Positions 33,991 to 43,854 of a stretch of 64,000 nucleotides of DNA are shown here, in pieces. A model generated the notes under the pieces. The model was given only the letters and a program-made list of their open reading frames with translations. It was not told where the DNA came from and searched no databases. Every line of letters begins with the position of its first letter. The first letter of the stretch is position 1. The translations under genes and the position numbers were made by a program. This stretch comes from Lentisphaeraceae bacterium (GTDB lineage Bacteria > Verrucomicrobiota > Lentisphaeria > Lentisphaerales > Lentisphaeraceae). The stretch lies in NCBI GenBank assembly GCA_021232515.1, contig JAJPOQ010000091.1, forward strand, positions 1-64,000, written 5' to 3'.

Positions 33991-36578
33991 TATTCTTCTA
34001 TTTGTAAGTCTAAAGCATCGTCTTTTTTGACAATTGTAACCTTAGCTCCGGCAGATGCCTCACCAGCGATGATCTTACGAGCTATGAGGGTTTCTAACTC
34101 ACGTTGTAAGTAACGCTTAAGAGGTCTCGCCCCATAAGCCGGCTCATAACCTTTCTCAGCTATGAACTCTATAGCTTCGGTTGACATCTCAAGCTCAATA
34201 CCTTGATCTTTAAGTCGCAACTTAAGTTCTTTTGAAAGTAAGTTTACGATGTTGGTTATCTCAGCAAGACTTAGTTGCTTAAAGAGAACTGTATCGTCGA
34301 CACGGTTCAAGAACTCAGGTCTAAAGTGATTTCTTAACTCCGTCATGACTTTGCTTTTTGCATCTTTCGAAATACCGTCGACGCCACTTTCCAATAAGTG
34401 ATGAGAGCCGATATTACTCGTCATGATTACGACTGTATTCTTAAAGTTGACTGTACGACCTTGTGAATCAGTTAAGCGACCATCATCTAACAGCTGTAGT
34501 AAGATATTAAATACATCTGGATGTGCTTTTTCTATTTCATCAAAAAGAATTACAGCATAAGGTTTACGACGAACGGCCTCTGTTAATTGACCTCCATCTT
34601 CAAACCCGACATATCCTGGAGGGGCACCAACCAAACGGCTGATACTGTGTTTCTCCATGTACTCACTCATGTCGATTCGGATTAACTCTTCAGAATCAAA
34701 TAGTGCGTAAGCTAGAGTCTTCGCAAGTTCAGTCTTACCAACACCAGTCGGTCCCAAGAAGATAAATGAACCAATTGGTCTTTCTGGGTCTTTAATTCCG
34801 GCTCTTGCACGGATAACTGCATCAGCAACAGATTGTACAGCCTCGTCTTGACCAACAACTCTTTCATGAAGAATCTCATCCAACTTTAAGAGCTTTTGTC
34901 TTTCGCCTTCAACTATGCGAGTTACTGGAATACCTGTCCAACGAGCCACTACTCGAGAAATTTCTTCCTCGGTAACATTTTCACTAATTAGAGAAGTCCC
35001 CTCGCCTTCCGCAGCAAGCTTAGCTTCACTTTCTTTGATCTTCGCTTCAATTGCAGGGATCTCTCCATAACGCAATTGAGCAACTCTCTCAAGATTGTGC
35101 TCACGCTCGGCTGCGTCACCTTGCATTTTAGTTATTTCTAGCTTTTCGCGAAGAGCCTGCAATTCATTTACAGATTGCTTTTCATCATCCCACTGAGACT
35201 TCATAGTTAGAGAAATCTCTTTAAGATCAGCCAATTCTTTGCGAAGTGTTTCTAAACGCTCTTTACTCGCTTTATCTTTTTCTTTCTTTAAAGCAGCTTC
35301 TTCGATTTCAAGACGCATAACTTTACGAGTGATCTCATCTAGTTCTGCTGGCATTGAATCGATCTCGGTACGAATAGAAGCACAAGCCTCATCCATAAGG
35401 TCAATTGCTTTGTCTGGTAAGAATCGATCACTTATGTAGCGATCTGATAAAGTAGCTGCTGCAACTAAAGCAGCATCGTGAATCTTCACACCATGGTGAA
35501 CCTCGAAGCGCTCTTTAAGACCACGTAGGATGGAGATGGAATCTTCTACAGTTGGAGCATCAACAAGAACAGGTTGGAAACGACGCTCTAAAGCAGCATC
35601 CTTTTCTATATTTGTTCTATGTTCATCCAAGGTTGTGGCACCGATACAGTGTAACTCACCACGCGCTAGCATAGGTTTGAGCATGTTACCGGCGTCTGAA
35701 GAACCTTCAGTTTTACCGGCACCTACAATAGTATGGATCTCATCAATGAATAAAATGATCCGGCCATCTGCACTTTTTATTTCTTCGAGAACAGCCTTCA
35801 AGCGCTCTTCAAAGTCTCCTCGAAACTTTGCTCCAGCCATAAGAGAAGTCATGTCGAGTGAGAAAATAGTCTTCTCTTTTAAACCTTCAGGAACATCACC
35901 GCGCAAGATACGCTGAGCGAGGCCTTCTACTATTGCGGTTTTACCAACGCCTGGCTCACCAATTAAAATAGGATTGTTTTTAGTCTTACGAGATAAGATC
36001 CTTACAACAGAGCGTATTTCTGTGTCGCGACCGATAACCGGATCGAGTCGACCTTCACGAGCAAGCTCTACTAAGTCTGTTCCGTATTTGCTAAGAGCTT
36101 CATATGTGGCTTCTGGGTTTGAACTAGTCACTTTTTGCCCTCCTCGGATCTCTTTGACTGCATTTTTAAAATCACTTTGATTTATACCGTATTTGCTGAG
36201 AATTTTTAAAGTTTCAGAACTTTGCTTCTCTTCCAACATAGCACTCAACACATGCTCTACAGAAGTATAGTCATCTTTCATTTCTTCTGCATGTTTTTGT
36301 GCTGAGCTTAACACCGCAGATAAACGCTGACTTATATACTGTTCTGTTGGGTTAGATAACTTAGGAAGCTTATCTAAAACCTGCTTTACATCTTTTAATA
36401 AGTTATCACTTTGAATATCCATCTTAGCAAAAACTCTATTTGCTAAGCCAGGCTTTTGTTCTAAAAGAGCAAAAAACAAATGTTCAACATCGATATGCTG
36501 ATGACTAAACTGTTTTGATAGCGATGCTGCCTCTTGTAAAGCGGATCTTACGCTATCTGTAAATTTCTCGAAGTTCAT
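33990..36578 (-). CDS. clpB: ClpB disaggregase
   Basis: The 862-residue Hsp100 AAA+ ATPase rescues aggregated protein with DnaK. Domains in order: N-terminal Clp repeats (about 1-145), first AAA+ with Walker A GEPGVGKT and RVIL-type [15 protein letters not shown], the long middle coiled coil (about 410-525) and second AAA+ with [10 protein letters not shown] and [15 protein letters not shown], then the C-terminal D2-small domain. Length is normal. GGGAG precedes the ATG. No CIRCE element or sigma-32-type promoter was recognised in the 215-base upstream stretch, so heat-shock control is not shown. It has its own promoter and terminator. Confidence 0.97.
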   Translation of the reverse strand: MNFEKFTDSVRSALQEAASLSKQFSHQHIDVEHLFFALLEQKPGLANRVFAKMDIQSDNLLKDVKQVLDKLPKLSNPTEQYISQRLSAVLSSAQKHAEEMKDDYTSVEHVLSAMLEEKQSSETLKILSKYGINQSDFKNAVKEIRGGQKVTSSNPEATYEALSKYGTDLVELAREGRLDPVIGRDTEIRSVVRILSRKTKNNPILIGEPGVGKTAIVEGLAQRILRGDVPEGLKEKTIFSLDMTSLMAGAKFRGDFEERLKAVLEEIKSADGRIILFIDEIHTIVGAGKTEGSSDAGNMLKPMLARGELHCIGATTLDEHRTNIEKDAALERRFQPVLVDAPTVEDSISILRGLKERFEVHHGVKIHDAALVAAATLSDRYISDRFLPDKAIDLMDEACASIRTEIDSMPAELDEITRKVMRLEIEEAALKKEKDKASKERLETLRKELADLKEISLTMKSQWDDEKQSVNELQALREKLEITKMQGDAAEREHNLERVAQLRYGEIPAIEAKIKESEAKLAAEGEGTSLISENVTEEEISRVVARWTGIPVTRIVEGERQKLLKLDEILHERVVGQDEAVQSVADAVIRARAGIKDPERPIGSFIFLGPTGVGKTELAKTLAYALFDSEELIRIDMSEYMEKHSISRLVGAPPGYVGFEDGGQLTEAVRRKPYAVILFDEIEKAHPDVFNILLQLLDDGRLTDSQGRTVNFKNTVVIMTSNIGSHHLLESGVDGISKDAKSKVMTELRNHFRPEFLNRVDDTVLFKQLSLAEITNIVNLLSKELKLRLKDQGIELEMSTEAIEFIAEKGYEPAYGARPLKRYLQRELETLIARKIIAGEASAGAKVTIVKKDDALDLQIEE

Positions 36579-36761
36579 ATTATCACTCCCAATTGATTCT
36601 TTTGAATATATAAAGCATAGAGTGAATCTTTTTCAGAAAAACCACCATTTGTTTTTTATAATCAGCAACTTACGAAAAATAAGTTTTCCATACAATAAAA
36701 CAATTCACGACAGGCTGTCACACCTAAGGGCAAAATGTCTCATTTTTTTATGTATTTTAAC

Positions 36762-36788
36762 TAAATAATAGTCCCTCAATCCCGATAA
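36762..36788 (+). promoter_or_regulatory. Second candidate sigma-28 (FliA) promoter
   Basis: TAAATAAT (36762-36769), an 11-base spacer and CCCGATAA (36781-36788) resemble TAAAGTTT-N11-GCCGATAA. The -10 box matches at 7 of 8 positions. It lies directly before an unidentified gene. Confidence 0.45.
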
Positions 36789-36793
36789 ATAAG

Positions 36794-37243
36794 GTGCAAG
36801 TAAAATTAACTTATGGGATAAATGGCTTGAAAGAACATTTTCATATTATGGTCGATTTACACGATAAAGATCTGCAAAAAGATGTTGTTCAAGTGATCTC
36901 AACTATGAGTCTAGACAGTATATGTATAGACTTTAGTCCAAATCCATGTAAGGGCTATTTTACTTATGTCCCATGCGACTTGTACTTGTTTTCCTTAGAC
37001 GAAACTAGTCCATACAATTTAACTCAGTATCAACGCCTTCAAAAGAGAGTTTATCCTGAAGCTCAATATATTTTCTTTGGGAAAAAGTTTTATTTCTTTG
37101 AGAAAGCTGAAGTACTAGAGATACCGCGCAAGAAGTTCATCAAGTATCTAACACGCTGTTTATTGAATCAGTACTTAGAGTTCAATAAAAAGAAGATTAC
37201 CGAAGAGCTCAAAAAGATCCGTGACTGGAACTTTAAAAAGTAA
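36794..37243 (+). CDS. Orphan protein, possibly a degenerate receiver-like domain
   Basis: The frame allows 149 residues from GTG 36794. If the promoter-like box just upstream is used, translation must begin later, at TTG 36827 or ATG 36848. No family was recognised with certainty. The middle (CDLYLFSLDETSP, RVYPEAQYIFFG, then a segment ending in a long basic helix) alternates hydrophobic strands and helices like a CheY-type receiver without the phospho-acceptor Asp, but this is speculative. The C-terminus is strongly basic (NKKKITEELKKIRDWNFKK). It is convergent with the FecR gene and shares a terminator hairpin with it. Confidence 0.6.
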   Translation: MQVKLTYGINGLKEHFHIMVDLHDKDLQKDVVQVISTMSLDSICIDFSPNPCKGYFTYVPCDLYLFSLDETSPYNLTQYQRLQKRVYPEAQYIFFGKKFYFFEKAEVLEIPRKKFIKYLTRCLLNQYLEFNKKKITEELKKIRDWNFKK

Positions 37244-37267
37244 ACTCTTTATTTAGAGTTACTTTTT
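37235..37267. terminator. Bidirectional terminator between convergent genes
   Basis: AAAAAGTAAACTCT (37235-37248) pairs with AGAGTTACTTTTT (37255-37267), with one bulged A. T tracts occur on both strands. It overlaps the 3' ends of both neighbouring genes. Confidence 0.75.
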
Positions 37268-38478
37268 ATTGCATCGATTAAGTGACTAGTCCCCAACCAT
37301 TTATTACCAGAGACAGAACGAGCTAAAGTTATGCCGTTTTGATCAACAAGTGTAACGTTCAATGGATATGAAGACTTCTTCACATTTAACAGAGCCGCTG
37401 CACTTGAGCTGTGATCAGCTTTAACAATTGACCATGGCATTTCATAGTCTTGGGCAAATCCATCGGTATTATTCATGAAAACGACTTCAAATGCTTTATT
37501 GTATTCACTGTAAAGCTTTTTCAGCTTATGAATAAAACTACGAGAAGATGGATCCCACTTTTCTGCATAGACAACCATCAAAAGAGGTTTTTCCTCAAGT
37601 TGATCTGTTGCCAAGCTTTCACCAGTAAAGCTCTGGACCATTTCATTCAACTTCATACCTGTAACGGCAGATTTCTTACTGAAAGAATCTTCAGTTTGGT
37701 TCATAAATGCAAACTCACCCGGATTTACAAAGAAACTCTTGTCCGCTTTATTATCAACTTTAACAAGTCCTTCAAGAACGCGAACCTTTTCTTTAGTTGA
37801 GTCTGAATCAACCGTGAATTCTGTACCGATAACAGAGGTTCTTAAGCCATTTGTTAAGACCTGAAAAGTTTTACCATTTTTCTGTTTATCTATTTTATAC
37901 TGAATCAATCCCTGGAACTGATCTACTTTGAAACCTGCTTTATTTCTTGTCAGAAGAACAGAAGATCCACGTTTCATCATAAGTTTGCTGTTATCATTTA
38001 AGGATAACTCAAGATCCTCTAGAGCAGTTACTCTATCGCCTGTTCTTATAACAGAAGGCTCATTTAAACCTAAATCGAAAGCAGTTCTTTCAATTCTAAC
38101 AGAAGCGACATCACTCGCTTGACCGATGATGCTATTTTGACTGACAAACTGGGCGAAAATCAACCCACCGAATAAAATGGTAGCTGCTATACCTGCTAAG
38201 AAAACGCCGTTTAGTTTTCTTTGAGGCTTTTCAGATGCAACACGGATACTGTTTTGAGTGATACGACTAGTGTTAAAACGCACAGGTTTCTTCGTCTCAA
38301 AAGCACTTTGCATACGGAAGTCTTCGGCAATAGAAACATACATAGCAGTTTCATTTATATGTTGTGATAGGCGATCACAAGCGGCAGAATCATCTTTAAG
38401 CAAGCTCTTGAGTTGCTCTTGCTCTTCAACTGTCATTGACGCTGTTAAGTAGCGGTCAAACAATTCTTCTTCAGTCAT
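37249..38478 (-). CDS. FecR-like regulator with C-terminal thioredoxin-like domain
   Basis: The 409-residue protein has a cytoplasmic anti-sigma-like segment (about 1-60; FDRYLTASMTVEEQEQL resembles the FecR-family N-terminal helix), a membrane helix (91-111), a periplasmic FecR domain (about 121-255; LQ-type VRIERTAFDLG, GLRTSVIGTEFTVDSD, VRVLEGLVKV) and a C-terminal domain (297-405). That domain has the thioredoxin/nucleoredoxin order: PLLMVVYAEKWDPSSRSF (no Cys-x-x-Cys), EVVFMNN, MPWSIV, YPLNVTLVDQNGITLA. It should control the ECF sigma factor whose stop shares a base with this start. The Trx-like part cannot do disulfide chemistry and may sense a partner or ligand instead. Confidence 0.88.
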   Translation of the reverse strand: MTEEELFDRYLTASMTVEEQEQLKSLLKDDSAACDRLSQHINETAMYVSIAEDFRMQSAFETKKPVRFNTSRITQNSIRVASEKPQRKLNGVFLAGIAATILFGGLIFAQFVSQNSIIGQASDVASVRIERTAFDLGLNEPSVIRTGDRVTALEDLELSLNDNSKLMMKRGSSVLLTRNKAGFKVDQFQGLIQYKIDKQKNGKTFQVLTNGLRTSVIGTEFTVDSDSTKEKVRVLEGLVKVDNKADKSFFVNPGEFAFMNQTEDSFSKKSAVTGMKLNEMVQSFTGESLATDQLEEKPLLMVVYAEKWDPSSRSFIHKLKKLYSEYNKAFEVVFMNNTDGFAQDYEMPWSIVKADHSSSAAALLNVKKSSYPLNVTLVDQNGITLARSVSGNKWLGTSHLIDAIKSNSK

Positions 38479-39014
38479 CAGTTATCCTCTAAGGCCATTT
38501 TTTCTAACGCACATTTCCTGAGTGCTTTACGAGTTCTGGAAAGTGTCAACCATATAGAGTTAACTGTCTTACCAAGCTTCTCTGCGAGAACATCGCAAGA
38601 GACTTTATCTCTATAAAAAGCAACAAGGATCTCAAGAGTTTCACCTCTTAAGTTCTGCATACACTCTTCAAGTACTTTCTTTTGAACTGCAGTCTGATAC
38701 TTCATTTCTTCATCAAACATGCCGTTCATACTATTATCAACTAGTGTCATGAGCTCTTCATCAGCAAACTGAATCTCAGACTTTCTCGACTTAATGATAT
38801 CCAGACACTTACGTTTCAAAATAACTCTCAGCCAACCTGTTAAATTGCCTGCTTTAAAGCTATCTGACTTAGTTGTTGCCGCTATTAGCATTTCTTGAAA
38901 TGCATCTTTAGCAAGACTCCAATCCTGTACCAATCCATAAGCATAACCAGTCATAACTTGCTGATCAGCCAAAGCTTGTCTCAGAATCATTTCACGTTTT
39001 TCGTCTGAATCCAT
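38478..39014 (-). CDS. ECF-type sigma factor paired with FecR-like protein
   Basis: The start is ATG 39014 with GAGGG upstream. The 178-residue protein has region 2 (DWSLAKDAFQEMLIAATTKSD, and GNLTGWLRVILKRKCLDIIKS) and region 4 (LEILVAFYRDKVSCDVLAEKLGKTVNSIW, then LSRTRKALRKC), separated by a short linker. The form DAFQEMLIA is characteristic of the Planctomycete/Verrucomicrobia-type ECF groups that travel with FecR or LamG-domain proteins. The FecR gene follows with a TGATG overlap, so both are translated together. The target regulon is not visible. Confidence 0.9.
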   Translation of the reverse strand: MDSDEKREMILRQALADQQVMTGYAYGLVQDWSLAKDAFQEMLIAATTKSDSFKAGNLTGWLRVILKRKCLDIIKSRKSEIQFADEELMTLVDNSMNGMFDEEMKYQTAVQKKVLEECMQNLRGETLEILVAFYRDKVSCDVLAEKLGKTVNSIWLTLSRTRKALRKCALEKMALEDN

Positions 39015-39083
39015 ACACACCCTCAAAAGTCATCGTCGATACCATATTAACGAATATTAATTATAATCCTGTCATTATACAGA

Positions 39084-39878
39084 CTATTTTTTTGCTATGT
39101 AAGTGACAACAAAGGGTACGTTCTTGATTTGTTTGTACATATCTCGCCAAACAGGACTGTCGTAAGGCGTTTGCTCAACTATTTCTTGTTCTGATAAAAT
39201 TGGCAGCTGAATAGGCTCTAACTCAAGCATTTTTGTTAGCTGCAAACCAGAGTCAAGGATCCAGTTAGTATAAGTCGATATAGGGAACTGCTCTGTACGG
39301 ACAAAGTTTTCTTCATCTTTAGTAAAACGAACTTCTCCAGGAGGTTCAAAGTAATTCGACAAAAATAGACCTTCTTCGAACTCATCAAGCACAATCCACT
39401 CGCCAGCAAAGATCGGGTGACCTGTAGTTATTAATAAATGACCGCCGGGATTGAGCATGGCTGCACAGTTTTGAATGACTTTTTGTTGATCTTGAGCAAA
39501 TGGCATAGCCCAAGTCGTATGAATGAAGTCAAAAGTCCCAAACTCTTCTTTATTTATCTCATCTAATCCAGCTCGACGTGTAGATAACTTGAGTCCTAAA
39601 CCTTTCGCGAGTTCTTCACCATGCTTAAGTTGTTCTCCAGATATATCTGTCGCTAAACACTCCGCACCCAGAGAAGCTAAGTAAATAGAGTTTTGTCCTG
39701 CACCACTGCCTATCTCCAAGCATTTCATGCCTTTGGTTATAGGTGGCAATGCTTTAACTTTAGACTCTCCTGGCAATAGAGGCCCATAGTGAAAATCGTC
39801 TAAAGAGATCCTTGTAACTTGCTGATACTCGACGGAAGTTTCGTCCCAGTACCTTTCGCAATCCAGGTTGTCATTCAT
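39084..39878 (-). CDS. SAM-dependent class I methyltransferase
   Basis: The 264-residue protein has motif I CLEIGSGAGQNSIYLA, motif II ATDIS and motif IV region FDFIHTTWAMPF, followed by AAMLNPGGHLLITTGHP. The layout is that of Methyltransf_11/25 enzymes acting on small molecules. An N-terminal YWDETSVEYQ segment is commonly found in this group. It stands alone between the sigma/FecR pair and trpS. The substrate is unknown. Confidence 0.88.
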   Translation of the reverse strand: MNDNLDCERYWDETSVEYQQVTRISLDDFHYGPLLPGESKVKALPPITKGMKCLEIGSGAGQNSIYLASLGAECLATDISGEQLKHGEELAKGLGLKLSTRRAGLDEINKEEFGTFDFIHTTWAMPFAQDQQKVIQNCAAMLNPGGHLLITTGHPIFAGEWIVLDEFEEGLFLSNYFEPPGEVRFTKDEENFVRTEQFPISTYTNWILDSGLQLTKMLELEPIQLPILSEQEIVEQTPYDSPVWRDMYKQIKNVPFVVTYIAKK

Positions 39879-39989
39879 TTAATAAATCCTTGTCTTCTTG
39901 CGGAAAACGTTGACATTAACGCCCATGAGTGTAAATAACAAGACAAATTTCACGCAGCACTATTTAACCTTGAGTAAAGACTGACGATT

Positions 39990-40991
39990 ATGAGTAAAAA
40001 AGTTTCTTTGACTGGCATAAAACCTACCGGACAGGTTCACATTGGTAATTATCTAGGAGCTATAAAGCAAGCTCTTCAACTTTCAGATCAATACGATGCA
40101 CGTTACTTCATCGCTGATTATCATGCCTTAAACATCGTCAAAGATAAACAAGAGATGTCAGACTCAACTTATGGGGTTGCTGCTACTTGGATGGCCTGTG
40201 GCTTAGACCCAAGTAAAGTTCTTCTATATCGTCAATCAGATGTCCCTGAGACTTTTGAACTTTCCACCTTTCTCATGGGTTTTACCGCAAAAGGTTTAAT
40301 GAACCGTGCTCATGCTTATAAAGACAAAAAGCAGAAGAATGAAGATGCCGGCAAAGATTCTGATTTTGGGGTAAATATGGGACTCTATACTTACCCAGTC
40401 CTCATGGCGGCAGATATACTTTTATTTAATACAGACATAGTTCCTGTCGGTAAAGATCAAGTTCAGCATGTTGAGATAACTGCCGATATAGCTGGGGCAA
40501 TAAACCATTGTTACAACGATGAGCTTCTAACTATACCAAAACCGATTTTAAATAGTTCTTCAGAAGTAGTCCAAGGTATGGACGGTCGTAAGATGAGTAA
40601 GAGTTACGATAACACCATCCCTCTTTTCATGGCTCCAAAAAAACTACGCAAATTAGTAATGAAGATCGTTACCAACTCTCAAGAAGTTGAAGAAGTAAAA
40701 GACCCTGAAACCTGTAACGTCTTTGCTATCTACAAACTCTTTGCAAATGAGCAAGAACAAGAAGCTCTCAAAGAACGCTACTTAGCTGGTGGACTTGGTT
40801 GGGGACACGCTAAACAAGAACTGTTTGAAATGCTCGAAGCTACATTCGCCGACAAACGTGAAAGATACGATGAATTGATGAATGATAAGTCTTACCTAGA
40901 TAAAGTTCTCAAAGAAGGCGCTGAACGTGCTCGTGAGATTTCGTCTGCAACTATGAATAGACTTCGCAAGGCATCCGGCATAGGCTGCTAA
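39990..40991 (+). CDS. trpS: Tryptophanyl-tRNA synthetase
   Basis: The 333-residue class I synthetase charges tRNA-Trp. The HIGH-type motif appears as GQVHIGNYLGA, the KMSKS loop as GRKMSKSYDN, and the TrpRS-specific segments FIADYHALN, LMAADILLFNTDIVPVGKDQ and QHVEI are present. Length is that of bacterial TrpRS. The start ATG 39990 is preceded by a weak GA-rich site. The next gene follows after 78 bases. Confidence 0.97.
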   Translation: MSKKVSLTGIKPTGQVHIGNYLGAIKQALQLSDQYDARYFIADYHALNIVKDKQEMSDSTYGVAATWMACGLDPSKVLLYRQSDVPETFELSTFLMGFTAKGLMNRAHAYKDKKQKNEDAGKDSDFGVNMGLYTYPVLMAADILLFNTDIVPVGKDQVQHVEITADIAGAINHCYNDELLTIPKPILNSSSEVVQGMDGRKMSKSYDNTIPLFMAPKKLRKLVMKIVTNSQEVEEVKDPETCNVFAIYKLFANEQEQEALKERYLAGGLGWGHAKQELFEMLEATFADKRERYDELMNDKSYLDKVLKEGAERAREISSATMNRLRKASGIGC

Positions 40992-41069
40992 GTTTTTAGT
41001 GGTATTGGAAGATTTATCAACTACTTTCATAACCAAGTTACTTAAGACACAGGATTTACTGGACACTAT

Positions 41070-41891
41070 ATGACTCTTCTGGATAAGGCGGAAAGGAACT
41101 TTGGCAAGTTTGCTATTCAAGGATTAGCAACCAAACTAGCCGGCGTACAAATCTTATTTTTCGTTATACTTTTACTCAAGCAGTACCAAGGCTTTGATGC
41201 AATAGAGGTTGTTTCTCTAATCAGAAAAGCGGACATTGCAGGTACATCTATCATTTCCGATACAATCCTTGCTATTGCAACGCCCTCTGCGACACCAGTC
41301 TCATTTATGAACTTCGTATGGATGTACTTTGGTACCTATCTATTTGTACTTTACGGGAACTCACTAGAAAGTAAGTGGGGAGCTTTTAAGTTTAATATCT
41401 ATATGCTTGTCAGTGTCATACTGACGGTTATTTTCAGTCAAATCATCTACACTGCTTATGGAGCCTACGCATCGAACAACATGATCTCCTTTTTGGCAGT
41501 ATCTGTTTTACTAGCAGCAGCTACTCACTTTCCTAAATTTGAACTTCTTATCTACTTTGTATTACCTGTTCCTCTTTGGATCATAGGCTTGATCACTGGC
41601 GGCTTTATGTTATTCATGATTATTTCAGCACCGGGAATACTTCTTAAATCCTATGTTTTCGCATCTGCTTTTGGCGCTTATTTTTTATTTCACTTCAATC
41701 ATCTCAAAGACAGCCAAAAGCAAAAGATTCGTTCTGCCCAGTTTGAAAAGAAAGTAAAAAAAGAAGAGGCAGAAGCTTTTCATAGATGCAAAGTTTGCGA
41801 CAAAACAGAGCATGATGATAAAGACTTAGAGTTTAGAATTGGTGATGATGGCGAAGAATACTGCCTAGAACACATAAGCCAGGCTAAATAA
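41070..41891 (+). CDS. Rhomboid-like membrane protein with zinc-binding-type tail
   Basis: The 273-residue protein has about six membrane helices. WMYFGTYLFVLYGNSLESKWG followed by FNIYMLVSVI is the rhomboid L1/helix-2 pattern (W...N...L..fG..lE..wG). The expected serine motif GxSG is absent: the corresponding place reads AYASNNMISF, so it is probably an inactive pseudoprotease. The C-terminal cytoplasmic tail (about 215-273) is charged and ends in RCKVCDKTEHD...EEYCLEH, a C-x2-C...C-x2-H set suited to one zinc ion. The DUF58 gene starts 2 bases after its stop, so they are co-translated. Confidence 0.75.
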   Translation: MTLLDKAERNFGKFAIQGLATKLAGVQILFFVILLLKQYQGFDAIEVVSLIRKADIAGTSIISDTILAIATPSATPVSFMNFVWMYFGTYLFVLYGNSLESKWGAFKFNIYMLVSVILTVIFSQIIYTAYGAYASNNMISFLAVSVLLAAATHFPKFELLIYFVLPVPLWIIGLITGGFMLFMIISAPGILLKSYVFASAFGAYFLFHFNHLKDSQKQKIRSAQFEKKVKKEEAEAFHRCKVCDKTEHDDKDLEFRIGDDGEEYCLEHISQAK

Positions 41892-41892
41892 G

Positions 41893-42804
41893 ATGTCTGA
41901 GTCTGTCGATTTAGGAAAGTATCTAAATCCGGCAGTTGTTACTCTCATTGACCGCTTGGATCTACAAGCGCAAAGTATTGTCGAAGGCTTTATCGCTGGT
42001 CGTCACAAAAGTCCTTTCCATGGCAGTAGTAGTCAATTTTCAGAATATAAGAACTATAGCGATGGCGACTCTGTAAAAGATATAGACTGGACGGCTTTTG
42101 CCAAAACAGAAAAGTACTTCATTAAAAAGTATGAAGCTGAGACAGACCTAGCTTGTAATTTCCTTGTAGACTTGAGCTCATCTATGGCTTTCAAGTCTGA
42201 ATTTGCACCTATTTCCAAGCTTGAATATGCAACTTATCTCGCGGCAGCCATCTCATACATGCTCATCAAACAACAGGATTCTGTCGGCCTCATAAGCTTT
42301 GATAAAGAAATACGTTCCTACATACCACCTCGAAGTTCAAATGGCCATATATCCAAAATCCTGAATGAGCTCAACAAGCTTCAAGAAAGTTCAGAGACTG
42401 ATTACAAAAGTTCATTTCAGCAAATCTATGGTTTCCTTAAAAAGAAGGGATTAATCGTTTTCATTTCAGATTTCCTAGGTGAGACTGACGAAGTTCTGCA
42501 AGCCTTAAATGTACTAAGAGTACAAAAACATGATGTTATTGTCTTTCATATCCATGATCCAGCTGAGTTGGATTTAAACTATGATGGATTGGTAAACTTT
42601 GAAGACGCAGAGAAAAGCTTCTTTAAGATAACAACTAGAGCTGAAAAGGTTCGAGAGAACTACAAGAAAGAGATGAAGGCCTTTCTTTCAAAGGTAGAAT
42701 CACACTGTGAGTCACTCGGCATCACTCACACTTTAGTGAATACAGCGACTAACTTTGATCAAGCTTTAGAAGAGTTCCTTAATAAGCGGAAACGTTGTTT
42801 TTGA
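41893..42804 (+). CDS. DUF58 (vWA-like) protein
   Basis: The 303-residue cytoplasmic protein has the DUF58 signature at residues 30-75 (GRHKSPFHGSSSQFSEYKNY then GDSVKDIDWTAFAKTEKYFIK) and a von Willebrand A-type fold with the metal-site start FLVDLSSSMAF and later VFISDFLGE. DUF58 proteins usually travel with a MoxR AAA+ ATPase as a chaperone pair, but no moxR is present here. It follows the rhomboid-like gene directly, which suggests a joint membrane-linked role; what that is cannot be read. Confidence 0.9.
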   Translation: MSESVDLGKYLNPAVVTLIDRLDLQAQSIVEGFIAGRHKSPFHGSSSQFSEYKNYSDGDSVKDIDWTAFAKTEKYFIKKYEAETDLACNFLVDLSSSMAFKSEFAPISKLEYATYLAAAISYMLIKQQDSVGLISFDKEIRSYIPPRSSNGHISKILNELNKLQESSETDYKSSFQQIYGFLKKKGLIVFISDFLGETDEVLQALNVLRVQKHDVIVFHIHDPAELDLNYDGLVNFEDAEKSFFKITTRAEKVRENYKKEMKAFLSKVESHCESLGITHTLVNTATNFDQALEEFLNKRKRCF

Positions 42805-42876
42805 CATTATTTTCAAATTTAAGTTATATTCATGCTCCTTTCCCTGTATATTACCTAGCAATACAACGATCCACTA

Positions 42877-43785
42877 ATGGTAAGAATGAAAACAAAGACT
42901 AAGAAAAAAATAAAAAGCTGGCTGCAGCTAGTTCGCATCCCAAATCTATTTACAGTGCCTGGTGACATATTAGTTGGTCACGCAGCTGTAGTTTTGATGA
43001 GTGACTTTTCGACGATTCCTTTTGTAGGGCTTTGTATTATTTCTGCCTTAATTTATTGCGGTGGTTTAATTCTTAACGATTGCTTTGACTATAAAGAAGA
43101 TTTAAAAGAACGACCAAAGCGCCCTCTTCCTTCTGGCCAGATCTCTATGCAGGAAGCTTATGGAGCTTGGTTACTCATGACTGGTGCAGCCCTGCTCATC
43201 GCCAGTTTCTTAGGAACCGCCACACTCAACATAACCATCGCACTTATTGTCCTTGTAATACTTTACAATGGACCTGCACGAAAGTTCCCTGTATTTGCCT
43301 TTATCGTTATGGGACTATGCCGAGGGTTCAACATTCTCCTTGGTGCCTCAACTGCTTGGGAACACGAAACTTTTAGCTTCAACGTTGCACCAGTTTTTAT
43401 CACCGAGACTCTCTACATACTCGCTGTGACCTATATCGCTTACAATGAAACCAATAAACTGCCAAAGAGAATTTGGTGTAAAATGCCTTTTATCGTTGCT
43501 TCTGTTGGAGGTCTTCTGGCCGGTGCAGTCTATGGCATAAACTTTTGGGGATTTGTTATATTTGCGATTTTCTTGATAGTTACATTTAACATCGTTGAGT
43601 CTCTCAAGAAAAGTCTACCTGTCGGAATGATTCCACCCAAAATTGGTCAGCTAATTCGCAATCTACTTTTGTTGCAAGCATCTTTTACAGTTTTGGCGGC
43701 GCCAGAGTATATTTGGCTTGCTCTCATCTTAATAATATCTGTCCCATTTGCTGCTAGAGTCAGTAAAAAGTTCTACAGCAGCTAA
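42877..43785 (+). CDS. eboC: UbiA-family prenyltransferase-like protein EboC
   Basis: The 302-residue integral membrane protein has about eight helices. The UbiA aspartate-rich motif is seen at LNDCFDYKEDLKERPKRPLP. The second motif is altered (AYNETNKLPKR). WLQLVRIPNLFTVPGDILVG at the N-terminus is typical of the EboC branch. The next two genes are eboD- and eboE-like, which makes the assignment firm. Ebo proteins are linked to handling or export of secondary metabolites (scytonemin in cyanobacteria; the edb cluster in Pseudomonas). The start may be ATG 42877 or 42886. Confidence 0.85.
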   Translation: MVRMKTKTKKKIKSWLQLVRIPNLFTVPGDILVGHAAVVLMSDFSTIPFVGLCIISALIYCGGLILNDCFDYKEDLKERPKRPLPSGQISMQEAYGAWLLMTGAALLIASFLGTATLNITIALIVLVILYNGPARKFPVFAFIVMGLCRGFNILLGASTAWEHETFSFNVAPVFITETLYILAVTYIAYNETNKLPKRIWCKMPFIVASVGGLLAGAVYGINFWGFVIFAIFLIVTFNIVESLKKSLPVGMIPPKIGQLIRNLLLLQASFTVLAAPEYIWLALILIISVPFAARVSKKFYSS

Positions 43786-43854
43786 TTCAAGCTCAAAAAC
43801 TATTGTAATATATACGTTTTCGTATTACTCTTGGGGACAAATCGAGGTTCATAA

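Noticed and set aside
36579-36793. Heat-shock promoter or CIRCE element before clpB
   Set aside because: No CIRCE inverted repeat and no convincing CTTGAA/CCCCAT pair could be found.
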